A DNA stretch of 64,000 nucleotides from Tangfeifania diversioriginum (GTDB lineage Bacteria; Bacteroidota; Bacteroidia; Bacteroidales; Prolixibacteraceae), in NCBI RefSeq assembly GCF_900141875.1, contig NZ_FQZE01000024.1, forward strand, positions 1-64,000, given 5' to 3'. The notes below the pieces were generated by a model. That model was not told the DNA's origin. It worked only from the letters and a program-made list of their open reading frames with translations, and searched no databases. The translations under genes were made by a program, and so were the position numbers. Positions 8,041-16,401 of this stretch are shown one piece after another. The first letter of the stretch is position 1. The number at the start of each line of letters is the position of its first letter.

Positions 8041-8162
8041 GACGTTGTTATTCAGCAGTATCACTGTTGTCTTTATTCTTTTTTCTATGTCATGAATGTC
8101 GGCTAAAAAAAAGATTGAAAAATCTATTTCAGGTTTGAATACAGAGGAAATAAATTTCTATA

Positions 8163-8246
8163 TAGGAGCCACCTCCCTCCGCCAGAAGCGGAGTACTCCC
8201 CGTCTGACTGCGCTGTCGGGCAGGCTTCTGGTCAGCACAGAAATAG
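8163..8246. repeat. Dispersed palindromic repeat, copy 2
   Basis: GGAGCCACCTCCCTCCGCCAGAAGCGGAG, followed by TACTCCCCGTCTGACTGCGCTG and a GC-rich tail (TCGGGCAGGCTTCTGG). Relative of the copies at 3012 and 9979. An open frame from 8096 to 8290 exists only because it runs through this repeat and is not annotated as a gene. Confidence 0.75.
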
Positions 8247-8286
8247 CTGGCCAGTTGAATTTCGTGTTACTAAAGCACATTGCAAA

Positions 8287-9825
8287 TTAACGGGGTACAA
8301 AATTTAACCACGAGCTGTTTTCTTCGTATTCTTCTACAACTTTTGTTTGCGATTTATCAGACAGTGCGGCCACTAATTTTGAAATTTCCTGTTGCAATAC
8401 ATGAATACTGTTTTCTGCAATATCCCTTCTGAACCCCTGGTCAGTGATATTCAGCACCTGGTTTAAGGAGATAATTCTGCCGGTAATTTTACCCATCTCA
8501 ACCATTTTTCGCTGAGGCATTTCAAAATTGAGGTTGAAATTTACCAGGTCTTTGATATATTCTGACGCACGTTTTGTCAGATCAAAATCTTTAAAGAACC
8601 GAAAAAGGTTGTTTTCTTTACTCCGTTTCATGAGCTTTAACAAGCTTTCGGAAATCTGGGCGTAAAGGATATCGTTGGAACCTTCGAATATCTGAAAGGG
8701 TCTGCTGTCAACTGTGCCACGTCCGGCAATATGATTTAACTGATAAGCCTTTGCCCCTATAAGCTGGAGCAACGACTGGGCTGCATCGTGCATCAGGTCA
8801 GTAATCACGCTTTTAACAGAATTTGCTTCAAGTCCGTGGGCAGTGAGATTGTTTTCTATTCCTGCCTTTTTGCTGCTGTTGGCACACATGGCTGAACTTA
8901 TGGTAAACGCTGCCTGAAGTTTCGATAAACGATGTTGTACCTGATCATATTCAAACAGGCTTTTACCACCAACAAACCGTTCTTTACAATGAGAAATGGC
9001 TTCATCAAGCATGCGTTTAATGAATCCCATGCCCAGGCCCGGAAAAGTCATGCGGCTCCGGTGTAACAAGTCCAGCATCATTTTTATTCCGGTTGTTTGA
9101 GGCTGCAGGCGATGGGTTGCAGGCACCTTAACGTCGATGTGGTTTCTGCCGTAAGGAATCATATACAGCCCCAGATTATTAAAATACTCTTCCACAACAA
9201 TTTCCTGCCCTGGTTCCTGCGCATCACAAACGAAAAAATCAATATCACGCTGCAAATCGCCATTCTTGTTTTTTCCCCGGGCAGTCAAAAGCCAGAAATC
9301 AGCCATGCCTGAAAGCCCTGCCCAATGCTTTTTCCCTTTTATGTGATAATTACCTTCAGCAGCTGTATAGGAGGTTTGCATATTAAGCGCATCACTTCCA
9401 AAGCCGGGTTCTGTTATCATCAGCCCTCCCATGCTTTTTTCTTCAAGAAACCTTTTAAATACGCTTTCCTTTACTTCAGTTGGCGCATATTTGGCAACCG
9501 GCTGTAAAAAAAGAGCTGTATTGATGCCCAATGTAAGGGATAATGGCAACGACTCGTAGGAAGCCATTGAAAGTAACGCGATATTTTCGTGCATGAAACC
9601 TCCTCTGCCTCCAAACTCACGGGGAATGCCTACCGAAAGGGGATTTCCCGACATGATTTCCCGCAATGATGAAGCAGGTATGTCACGTTGAAGGCTTAGC
9701 CTGTCATGAGTTTCCCGGTCATTAAAAACTTCTTGTATTTTCGATTTCAAAGTTTCGAGGAAAGTGGAAAACGGTGTTACTTCTTTAAGAACATTAACAA
9801 CCGGATTATCATTAAAACTACTCAT
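8287..9825 (-). CDS. Acyl-CoA dehydrogenase family protein
   Basis: A 512-residue FAD-dependent acyl-CoA dehydrogenase, longer than the usual 380-residue form. Visible family features: N-terminal helical domain with GIPREFGGRGG near 75-85, the middle beta domain signature MITEPGFGSDALNMQT near 135-150 and KGKKHWAGLSGMADFWLLTARG, then the C-terminal four-helix domain with the FAD contact PFQIFEGSNDILY near 378-390. The catalytic base cannot be fixed by eye; the Glu in FEGSND occupies the usual site of the short-chain enzymes. It would oxidise an acyl-CoA at C2-C3, passing electrons to electron-transfer flavoprotein. It stands alone, between repeat copies on both sides, with no other beta-oxidation gene nearby, so the substrate is unknown. 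Confidence 0.85.
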   Translation of the reverse strand: MSSFNDNPVVNVLKEVTPFSTFLETLKSKIQEVFNDRETHDRLSLQRDIPASSLREIMSGNPLSVGIPREFGGRGGFMHENIALLSMASYESLPLSLTLGINTALFLQPVAKYAPTEVKESVFKRFLEEKSMGGLMITEPGFGSDALNMQTSYTAAEGNYHIKGKKHWAGLSGMADFWLLTARGKNKNGDLQRDIDFFVCDAQEPGQEIVVEEYFNNLGLYMIPYGRNHIDVKVPATHRLQPQTTGIKMMLDLLHRSRMTFPGLGMGFIKRMLDEAISHCKERFVGGKSLFEYDQVQHRLSKLQAAFTISSAMCANSSKKAGIENNLTAHGLEANSVKSVITDLMHDAAQSLLQLIGAKAYQLNHIAGRGTVDSRPFQIFEGSNDILYAQISESLLKLMKRSKENNLFRFFKDFDLTKRASEYIKDLVNFNLNFEMPQRKMVEMGKITGRIISLNQVLNITDQGFRRDIAENSIHVLQQEISKLVAALSDKSQTKVVEEYEENSSWLNFVPR

Positions 9826-9978
9826 TAACTATTTATTTATAAAAGCAATATCAAAATTTATATTTCTGTTGGCTCTAAAACAATCCCGACAGTGGGAATG
9901 TTTTGAGGTTTTACCAGATGGATGTTTCAGGTATTAAAAGAAGTTTGGGGAGAAGAAAATTTCTGATTAGCAATTTTA

Positions 9979-10052
9979 AGAACCACCTCGCTCTGCTAAA
10001 GCGAAGTACTCCCCGTCTGACTGCGCTGCCGGGCAGGCTCCTCTTCGGGAGG
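9979..10052. repeat. Dispersed palindromic repeat, copy 3
   Basis: GAACCACCTCGCTCTGCTAAAGCGAAG followed by TACTCCCCGTCTGACTGCGCTG, nearly identical there to copy 2, and ending in a CTCCTCTTCGGGAGGAG hairpin. The first stem has shifted bases relative to copy 1 while keeping an AGCG/CGCT pairing. Confidence 0.75.
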
Positions 10053-10215
10053 AGAAATTCGTGCGACGCAGAATATTTGGAATACAAAATAAAATATTGG
10101 AATACGAAAATTCCCCTCCAGAAAATTCATTTATACCATATCTTTTTCCCATTTAGGGGAAATGGTCTGCGTAAGGAATGTGGGTCGGATGACCAAAGGG
10201 GTATAAAGGAGGGGG

Positions 10216-10247
10216 CATCCGGCCAGGGTATCCTGGTAGGCCGGATG
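10216..10247. repeat. Strong hairpin CATCCGGCC/GGCCGGATG
   Basis: A perfect 9-bp inverted repeat (10216-10224 with 10239-10247) around a loop that itself holds CCAGG/CCTGG. No U run follows on either strand, so it looks like a repeat or protein target rather than a terminator. It lies in the 480-bp gene-free stretch between the acyl-CoA dehydrogenase and the next gene (9826-10309), which otherwise holds only repeat copy 3. Confidence 0.6.
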
Positions 10248-10309
10248 GGGGTGGTTTTTAAAATACTCAAATTTATTGTGCCAGCCTTTTTCAGCAGGCT
10301 CCCGGCTGC

Positions 10310-10990
10310 TTATCCTTCTTCTTCCCCATTCTCTTCAAACGGCTCCACCGTACATTCATATTCCGGTTTTGTAATTTCGTCCTGTGTAAGCCATTTTTCT
10401 GAAATTGTCATTGAAAAGGCATTGTTGCCCTTGTTTTGAAGGTCCCACACAATGCCTTCGGCCTCGGGAAACGGTGCCTTGCCCTCCAGCTGGTCGCCGA
10501 ATAGCCGGTTGAGTAAATTGTTCTCAGAAAGACCGCAGCTCAGTGCTTTTAACGCGTTTTCCTTTGTTAATTCCACCGGGGCATTGTGTTCATCTTTTAG
10601 TTCAAACTCCAAAATGTTTATATTTAAATGGGGGAATTTTCCGTTGTAGGCTTCGTAAAGCAACTGGTTGATGTTGAATAAGTCCTGGTGAAGCTGGATG
10701 TCAGTATAAGTTTCAGCAACTTTTGCCCGCAGCATTTCGTGCGAAAGATTATCAATCTGTCCTTCGTTTAATACATCCGAAAGTTTGTAGTCGAGCAGAA
10801 CAGCCGCCGCCTCGTTGGGTTCAAAGTCGGAAATGGCCATAAAAAGGTATTCCTTCAATTCTGCCGGTTTTACCTGGTCCGCATCCGGGAATTCAAATCG
10901 TACCAGCAACTCTTTAAAATCATCGTTATTCCAGGCTTCTTCCAGCCTGTCGGTCGTTTTTACATCATTAATTTTCACTAAATACTTCAT
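10310..10990 (-). CDS. Hypothetical acidic cytoplasmic protein
   Basis: A 226-residue acidic protein with no signal peptide or membrane segment. It starts MKYLVKINDVKTTDRLEEAW and is mainly helical with many Asp/Glu; the last residues are an acidic tail. I do not recognise a domain or a motif suggesting enzymatic activity. It lies between the acyl-CoA dehydrogenase and the DMT transporter, all on the minus strand, but gaps of more than 100 bp argue against one transcript. Confidence 0.65.
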   Translation of the reverse strand: MKYLVKINDVKTTDRLEEAWNNDDFKELLVRFEFPDADQVKPAELKEYLFMAISDFEPNEAAAVLLDYKLSDVLNEGQIDNLSHEMLRAKVAETYTDIQLHQDLFNINQLLYEAYNGKFPHLNINILEFELKDEHNAPVELTKENALKALSCGLSENNLLNRLFGDQLEGKAPFPEAEGIVWDLQNKGNNAFSMTISEKWLTQDEITKPEYECTVEPFEENGEEEG

Positions 10991-11118
10991 ACTAAAATTT
11001 TTGGTTTCTACTTATCTAACTTCCGGAATGGATAAATGTTTCATTTTTATTGACCCCCACCACCAAAGAGTTACATCTGTCCCTACATGTTTGTGCTACT
11101 CACTGGGTTTCGTGTTTT

Positions 11119-12030
11119 TCACTTCATTTTTATGAGCGTGAGCATTACCCCTGCAAAAACCACTGCCAGGCCGGTTATGTCCATAATTTGAAGTGTATCC
11201 CCAAATGCAATCCATGCCATCAGCATGGTAACCGGCGGTCCCAGATAAAACAGGCTGGCTACCCGGGTGGCATCTAATCGTTCAACTAAACGCCACATTA
11301 ATGCGTATGCCACTAACGACACGCCAACCGTAAGCCAAATCATGGTGAAAATGAATTCGGGTTCCCATTGGGTCGCCAGTTTTTCAGCAAAAATGGCGGG
11401 TATTGCCAGTACTGCCATTGTGGCGAGGCTCTGGTAAAAGAGTGTAAGATCCAGTGGCAACCGGTAGTTTGTATTTATAATATCCATTTTCCGTTGTATC
11501 AATGTGGCCACGGTGATGGCAATTACCGAACCCAGGGGGATTAAATAGCCGAACACAGATTCCGGCGTATTAAAATCAATCCGGGAAAGTACAGTAATGG
11601 CCACACCTCCAAATCCGATTATTAAACCCAGCCACCGGTAAACCGGAGTTGGTTCCCCCACAACAATTCCCGAAAATGCACCGGTGGCTAACGGCTGCAG
11701 TGCAACTACCAGGGCAATAATGCCGGCAGGAACATCCTGCTCCAGCGCTAAAAGCACACAACTCAGCCAGATACCATGAGCGAGAAATCCAACCAGCATA
11801 TTATACGCTATCACAGGGCGGTTAATTCGCCGGAAGCGTTTTTTTATCAACAGGTATAAAAAGATAAGAATGGTGAGGGCCAGGTATCGCCAGAATACAA
11901 GGGTGAACGGCCCGGTGTAGGGTAATCCGTATTCTGCGCCAATAAATCCCGAGTTCCAGAACAATACAAATCCGATGGCCAAAAACAGATTTTTTTGCTT
12001 TCCGGATGGTATGGATGTAATGATTTTCAT
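11119..12030 (-). CDS. DMT-family (EamA) transporter
   Basis: A 303-residue integral membrane protein with about ten hydrophobic helices and the internal duplication of two EamA domains. Visible landmarks: the first helix IGFVLFWNSGFIGAEYGL, the conserved GPFTLVFWRY entry to the second helix, and in the second half MWRLVERLDATRVASLFYLGPPVTMLMAW, a classic EamA segment. Members export metabolites, amino acids or drugs by proton-coupled mechanisms; the substrate cannot be told. It is a single gene with gaps on both sides. Confidence 0.88.
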   Translation of the reverse strand: MKIITSIPSGKQKNLFLAIGFVLFWNSGFIGAEYGLPYTGPFTLVFWRYLALTILIFLYLLIKKRFRRINRPVIAYNMLVGFLAHGIWLSCVLLALEQDVPAGIIALVVALQPLATGAFSGIVVGEPTPVYRWLGLIIGFGGVAITVLSRIDFNTPESVFGYLIPLGSVIAITVATLIQRKMDIINTNYRLPLDLTLFYQSLATMAVLAIPAIFAEKLATQWEPEFIFTMIWLTVGVSLVAYALMWRLVERLDATRVASLFYLGPPVTMLMAWIAFGDTLQIMDITGLAVVFAGVMLTLIKMK

Positions 12031-12601
12031 TTACCGGCTTGTCAATTTTAATTATAAAGTTGAATAACTTTTCAGAATTTTCAAAATGGATATGAATGTG
12101 CAGGATGTTCAGTAGTGGCCAAAATTCTTGCATGTTAAATGGCAGGCCTGTTGAATGCCCTGAACCGTTTTGATTTTTGTGTCAGAGGGAGATTAGGGGC
12201 CCTGCCACGAAAATATTTCCGTGGGGTAGGACTTTGATGCACTGCCACCGGTCGCTTCAGCGATTTAAACAATATTCTGAAGCCTTTCAGTATTTACTTT
12301 TAAAAAATAAGATGTGATGAATGGCATTCGTCACCAATCAAGGTTGTCTGTATTTTTGAAGGGGTATTAAAACCAAATACAGACAAATTTATCCCTTTTG
12401 TTTTATTCAATTAGATTTACATTTTACGTTTATGTTCTGCAGCTGTTGGTGCCACCGGGTTTGGGATAAAATCCGGGGCTGGTAAACCTTCTGTCAGGCT
12501 TTATGTTTGAGTAATCGTACTTCGGGGCTAAAAGTTAACAACATTTTTCGCCGGGGTTTACGTAAAAAAAGGAATTTGCGAAAAGAATAATAAAGGAAAG
12601 T
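12031..12601. other. Gene-free stretch with hairpin upstream of desaturase
   Basis: No coding potential was seen in these 570 bases. A 10-bp inverted repeat with one mismatch, CCACGAAAAT/ATTTCCGTGG, lies at 12205-12224, followed by a small TCGC-TTCA-GCGA hairpin near 12253. Perfect TAnnTTTG boxes on the plus strand occur at 12351-12358 and 12502-12509 but neither has a TTG at the right distance, so the desaturase promoter is not fixed. Confidence 0.45.
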
Positions 12602-13675
12602 ATGATTAGATATTCAAAAAATAAAATTGATTTCTTAACCGAGTTAAGGACTTCAGTTAACGACTATTTTAAAGACAACAATATTGAACCGTACGGAAAC
12701 AAACGAATAATTGTGAAAACCGTTTTTATGGGCATTGTTTACCTGGCACCGCTGGTTCTGATGATTGCCGGAGTTTTTACTTCGGTGTGGGCCGTGCTGG
12801 CCTGCTGGCTGGTGATGGGACTGGGCAAGTCGGGCGTGGGCATGGCTACTATGCACGATGCCAACCACGGCTCTTTTTCAAAACAAAAACGGGTTAACAA
12901 GCTGTTTGGTAATTCAATGTACCTGCTGGGCGGTTTTCCTCCCAACTGGCGCTACCAGCACAACACGCTGCACCATGGCTACACCAACGTGGAAGGACAC
13001 GATGAAGATATCGCCCCGCCTGAAGTTTTGCGATTGTCGCCCCACCGTCCGCTGAAAAAAATACACCGCTACCAGCATTTGTATGCCTGGATTTTATATA
13101 GTTTAATGACTATTTCGTGGATTATTTCTAAAGATTTCAGCAGGTTTAAAAAATACAAAAATAATGGCGTTAGGTTGAGCGGCAAGCGCACATACCGCAG
13201 TTTGATGACGGAATTAATCATTTCAAAAATTGCGTACTACGCCATTTTTCTGGTTGTTCCGTTGCTCACCATACCGGTTGCCTGGTACTGGATTGTTGCC
13301 GGTTTTCTGCTGATGCACTTTACAGCGGGGTTGGTTTTGGCGAGCATTTTCCAAACAGCACATGTAGTGCCTACTTCTGAGTATCCGATGCCGGATGAAA
13401 ACGGCGAATTGAACAACAACTGGGCGGCACATCAGTTATACACCACCTGTAATTTTGCCCCGAAAAGCCGGATCTTTTCATGGTTGATAGGCGGGCTGAA
13501 TTACCAGGTTGAACATCATTTGTTTCCCAATATCAGCCACATTCATTATCCGAAAATTTCTGCTATTGTTCAAAAGAAGGCCAAAGAATTTGAATTGCCC
13601 TACCATGAAACCCGTACTTTTCTGGGAGCAGTGTGGCAGCATGCCCGGATGCTCAAAATGCTGGGGAGGGCCTGA
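12602..13675 (+). CDS. Membrane fatty acid desaturase (acyl-lipid/acyl-CoA, front-end type)
   Basis: A 357-residue di-iron membrane desaturase with the three histidine clusters in place: HDANH at 85-89, HNTLHH at 120-125 and QVEHH at 302-306. Glutamine in the third cluster is typical of front-end (delta-5/delta-6-like) desaturases, though no cytochrome b5 domain is fused. Two pairs of hydrophobic helices surround the clusters (about 40-75 and 210-245). It would use oxygen and electrons to put a double bond into membrane lipid acyl chains, which implies that the organism meets oxygen. It faces an SDR gene convergently across a 33-bp gap. Confidence 0.9.
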   Translation: MIRYSKNKIDFLTELRTSVNDYFKDNNIEPYGNKRIIVKTVFMGIVYLAPLVLMIAGVFTSVWAVLACWLVMGLGKSGVGMATMHDANHGSFSKQKRVNKLFGNSMYLLGGFPPNWRYQHNTLHHGYTNVEGHDEDIAPPEVLRLSPHRPLKKIHRYQHLYAWILYSLMTISWIISKDFSRFKKYKNNGVRLSGKRTYRSLMTELIISKIAYYAIFLVVPLLTIPVAWYWIVAGFLLMHFTAGLVLASIFQTAHVVPTSEYPMPDENGELNNNWAAHQLYTTCNFAPKSRIFSWLIGGLNYQVEHHLFPNISHIHYPKISAIVQKKAKEFELPYHETRTFLGAVWQHARMLKMLGRA

Positions 13676-13708
13676 AGTCAGTTCCGAAAAAGCGACTTTC
13701 AAAAACAA

Positions 13709-14512
13709 TTAATGTTTCCTATTTCCCATCTGCTTAACAATCATGTCAACTGCCCTTTTGGGACTCAGCCGGTAAAAAATATCCAACATCCGCGCGTCTC
13801 TGCCCACGGTAACGCGGAACTTGTTTTTTTCGATGGCTTTTATCATGATGGCTGCAGCCTTGTCGGCCGGGAGGGTTTTAGCCGAGCCGCTGTCTTCCCC
13901 TTCTTGCTGAGCATCCGATCTTTCTACCCCCGAATTTGACATGATGTTGGTGTTGATGGCTCCCGGAAAAATAATGGTAACACCAACGTTGGTATCTTTG
14001 AGTTCGGAATACAGCCCTTCGGTGAAAATTTTTACGGCCGCCTTCGATGCACTGTAAAGCGCCTGCCCGGGAAACGGGATAAAGCCGCCCATGCTCGATA
14101 CGTTGGCAATATGTGCCACGGGGCGTTTTAAAAGATGAGGCAGAAACGCTTTTGTCATGTACACGGTTCCGTAAAAATTGACATTGACAAGCCGTTCAAT
14201 GGTGCTGTAATCCAGTTCGCTTACATCGATAAACGGCTGGATGATTCCTGCATTGTTGATGATTCCGTCAACCGAACCGTGGTGCTGCATAACCTCCGCC
14301 GGAAATTTTTCAACACTTTCACGGTCGGCAATATTCAGCACGTGTTTCGAAACGTTTTTCGCTCCAACGATACTTTCTGTTTCATTTAAATTTTCTTCGT
14401 TAATATCGGCCATAGCTACTTTGGCTCCTTTTTGTAGCAGTTGAATGGTCAACTCACGTCCCATGCCGCTTCCGGCACCGGTAACAGCAATTATTTTATT
14501 TTTAATTTCCAT
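13709..14512 (-). CDS. SDR-family oxidoreductase
   Basis: A 267-residue short-chain dehydrogenase/reductase of classical type. Seen: the NAD(P)-binding TGAGSGMG near 10-17, the acidic residue of MADINEEN after strand 2, NNAG near 88, the catalytic serine in NVSSMGG, and YSASKAA with catalytic Tyr and Lys near 155-160. After the Rossmann core the tail (ARMLDIFYRLSPKRAVDMIVKQMG) resembles SDRs annotated as acting on lipid or long-chain carbonyl substrates. It is encoded convergently with the desaturase, so a shared lipid role is possible but not shown. Confidence 0.88.
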   Translation of the reverse strand: MEIKNKIIAVTGAGSGMGRELTIQLLQKGAKVAMADINEENLNETESIVGAKNVSKHVLNIADRESVEKFPAEVMQHHGSVDGIINNAGIIQPFIDVSELDYSTIERLVNVNFYGTVYMTKAFLPHLLKRPVAHIANVSSMGGFIPFPGQALYSASKAAVKIFTEGLYSELKDTNVGVTIIFPGAINTNIMSNSGVERSDAQQEGEDSGSAKTLPADKAAAIMIKAIEKNKFRVTVGRDARMLDIFYRLSPKRAVDMIVKQMGNRKH

Positions 14513-14674
14513 TGTGGTAATTTTTGGTTGATGATAAATGATTTTTATTTGCAGGATTTGTTGCTGGCTCTGTGAATTAAAACATTTTTGGAGATGAATA
14601 GTTTAACGGTGACAGTAGCTGAAAAACATTCCACATTTTCTGTTGTTTTCAAAGAAATCATTCAGAATGAATCA

Positions 14675-15040
14675 ATGAATAAACATCCTTTAAATCTGGC
14701 ATTGCGTTTTCTGCTGGAAATTGCTGCACTGGCAGCTTTTGCGGTGTGGGGATGGAAAGCAGCTTCGGGCTGGTGGGGGATTTTACTGGCAATCGGTTTG
14801 CCCGTGTTTTTTGCCACTGTTTGGGGAGTGTTTGCAGTGAAAAACGATCCCGGTCGCTCAGGGAAAACGGTTATTCCAACCAATGGAGTCGTCCGTTTGA
14901 TTTTGGAAATCCTGTTTTTTGGGCTGGCTGCACTGGCACTTTTCGATTTGGGGTTCAACATCGCGGGGCTTGCAATTTCAGTTCTGGTCCCGATTCATTA
15001 TGTATCTTCCTACGACCGGGTGATTTGGATGCTTAAATAA
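14675..15040 (+). CDS. YrdB-family (DUF2568) membrane protein
   Basis: A small membrane protein of about 121 residues with four hydrophobic helices, matching the YrdB/DUF2568 family: LNLALRFLLEIAALAAFAVWGW, then FFATVWGVFAVKNDPGRSG, then the closing RLILEILFFGLAALALF and a short final helix. The reading frame is open back to 14588, but the family length and N-terminal helix favour the ATG at 14675. Function is not known for the family. Confidence 0.75.
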   Translation: MNKHPLNLALRFLLEIAALAAFAVWGWKAASGWWGILLAIGLPVFFATVWGVFAVKNDPGRSGKTVIPTNGVVRLILEILFFGLAALALFDLGFNIAGLAISVLVPIHYVSSYDRVIWMLK

Positions 15041-15085
15041 AATTGAGAACAACTGCCATTTTGGAACCAGTGAAACGAATCATTT

Positions 15086-15382
15086 TTATTTCTTATCGTC
15101 CCCAGCTTCGTGCTTCCCACTTCCGTCTTCGGACTTTGTACTCCGATCTTCCGACTTCTTCTTAAAATATCGTTCCGATTTGCCCCACAATTTTCCGGCG
15201 CCGCGGAAAAGTTTTTTTGTGGCTTCTTCAACTGATTTGTCGGCTTTTTTGTAGGTTTTGCTCTCGTGAATTTTGTCTGCGGCTTCGTCAATGTAATCAT
15301 TGGCTTTGTCAATCCACTCGTCGGTTTTCTCTTTAGCTGTTTCCTTTTTCTTTTCCGGCTCGTTGTTTTTATTTTGATTCAT
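15086..15382 (-). CDS. Lysine-rich hypothetical protein with repeat-derived tail
   Basis: A 98-residue, strongly charged helical protein (DEWIDKANDYIDEAADKIHES, then KKADKSVEEATKKLF) with the look of small stress or histone-like/YtxH-type helical proteins but no firm family. The ATG at 15382 is preferred to the longer frame start at 15442. Its last about 20 residues are encoded by a heptanucleotide repeat (GAAGNNN units at 15106-15162), so the C-terminus is probably a recent addition from a dispersed repeat. Confidence 0.6.
   Translation of the reverse strand: MNQNKNNEPEKKKETAKEKTDEWIDKANDYIDEAADKIHESKTYKKADKSVEEATKKLFRGAGKLWGKSERYFKKKSEDRSTKSEDGSGKHEAGDDKK
15106..15162 (-). repeat. GAAG-N3 heptanucleotide repeat (inside a gene end)
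   Basis: On the minus strand eight consecutive GAAG or close variants (GGAG, AAAG) recur every 7 bp: GAAGTCG, GAAGATC, GGAGTAC, AAAGTCC, GAAGACG, GAAGTGG, GAAGCAC, GAAG. A shorter copy of the same family, with the same GAAGCACGAAG end, is at 58472-58503. Confidence 0.75.
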
Positions 15383-15702
15383 GTGCAATTTTCTGCTAAT
15401 GTTAACCTCATTCAAAGGTAATGAATAACCCGGAGGAAGCAAAAGCTTTCAGTTTGTAAGCTGGCAACCCAATAAACCTTGCAGAATTGAATTTGTAAAA
15501 ATGGTTGATGCAATATTTTTTCGTATTATTGGTTTGCTTTTGTGAGTACGCAATAAAATTGTGAAGCAATCGCAGGTTGGGTTGATTGTAGCCTGCTGAC
15601 CAGAACTAAAATCATTTTTATTCGTAACTTGTTTAACAGAATTTTAAACAGATGAGAGCCAAACGTAATTTCATATTTTACAAACCTGAAGATTTTACAA
15701 GG

Positions 15703-16296
15703 ATGAAGCGAATTTTTATTTTGCCGGTTTTACTGGTATGCTTGTCGGTTGCGGCATTTGCCCAAAAAGACATTAATGCCTGGAAGAGTGAACCAAACAT
15801 GGAACAGCAATTTGAGGTTTTTAAAGAGAATGTCAATTTTTGGGACGGGAAATATTTTATGACCCCGTCACAAATAAATGCCTTTTTTAATGCCCTGAAT
15901 GATACGGTTGCTGAGCTTGAAAATGAAATTGCCACCCAGGCGGACCGGATAAATTCGCTGGAAGAGGAACTGGCCCAAATCAACCGGAATTTGGAAGATA
16001 CGCGGAGCGAGCTGGAAACCAGTATTGAAAACCGAAACTCAATCAGCGTTTTGGGCCTGAATGTGGGGAAAGGTGCTTACACGCTTACCATGACCGTAAT
16101 TATTCTGGCTTTGCTGGCATTGCTGGGGTTTTTATTTATGCTTTACAAACGCAGCCACAGCGTCACCGCCAGATCCAAAAAGGATTACGATGATTTGAAA
16201 GAAGAGTTTGAAACGCATAAAAAAAGTGCACTCGACCGCTACACTAAAATAAATACTGAACTGCACCACGCCCGGATGAAACTGAAGAACAGGTAA
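15703..16296 (+). CDS. Coiled-coil membrane protein with signal peptide (often misnamed tRNA methyltransferase)
   Basis: A 197-residue protein from the ATG at 15703: signal peptide ending AAFAQ, a coiled coil (AELENEIATQADRINSLEEELAQ region), the family landmark NSISVLGLNVGKGAYTLTM, one transmembrane helix (VIILALLALLGFLFMLY) and a charged cytoplasmic coiled coil starting VTARSKKDYDDLKEEFETHKK. From memory, homologues in Bacteroidota carry the name tRNA (guanine-N1)-methyltransferase, but no methyltransferase motif is present here and the architecture argues against it. The upstream 51 bases of open frame probably are untranslated. Confidence 0.72.
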   Translation: MKRIFILPVLLVCLSVAAFAQKDINAWKSEPNMEQQFEVFKENVNFWDGKYFMTPSQINAFFNALNDTVAELENEIATQADRINSLEEELAQINRNLEDTRSELETSIENRNSISVLGLNVGKGAYTLTMTVIILALLALLGFLFMLYKRSHSVTARSKKDYDDLKEEFETHKKSALDRYTKINTELHHARMKLKNR

Positions 16297-16401
16297 AAAT
16301 TTTTCCTTCCCGGGCAACTCAACTGAACACTTTTGCATCTGTTCTGTAATCAGAAAAAAGGAGCAATTATGTTGCAAAAACAAACTGAAAACAGAAAGAG
16401 G

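Noticed and set aside
7847-8058. CRISPR or CRISPR-like array
   Set aside because: The period is only 20-21 bp with no room for unique spacers, and the motif inverts in the middle; no cas gene is nearby.
8096-8290. 64-codon frame before the acyl-CoA dehydrogenase gene
   Set aside because: Runs through palindromic repeat copy 2 and gives the same KRSTPRLTAL peptide as the frame over copy 3, so it is repeat-derived.
9903-10439. 178-codon plus-strand frame
   Set aside because: Covers repeat copy 3 and the 10216 hairpin and overlaps the end of the gene at 10310-10990 antisense; composition is not protein-like.
12351-12509. Promoter of the desaturase gene
   Set aside because: Two perfect -7 boxes exist but neither has a TTG at 17-23 bases, so the call would be a guess.
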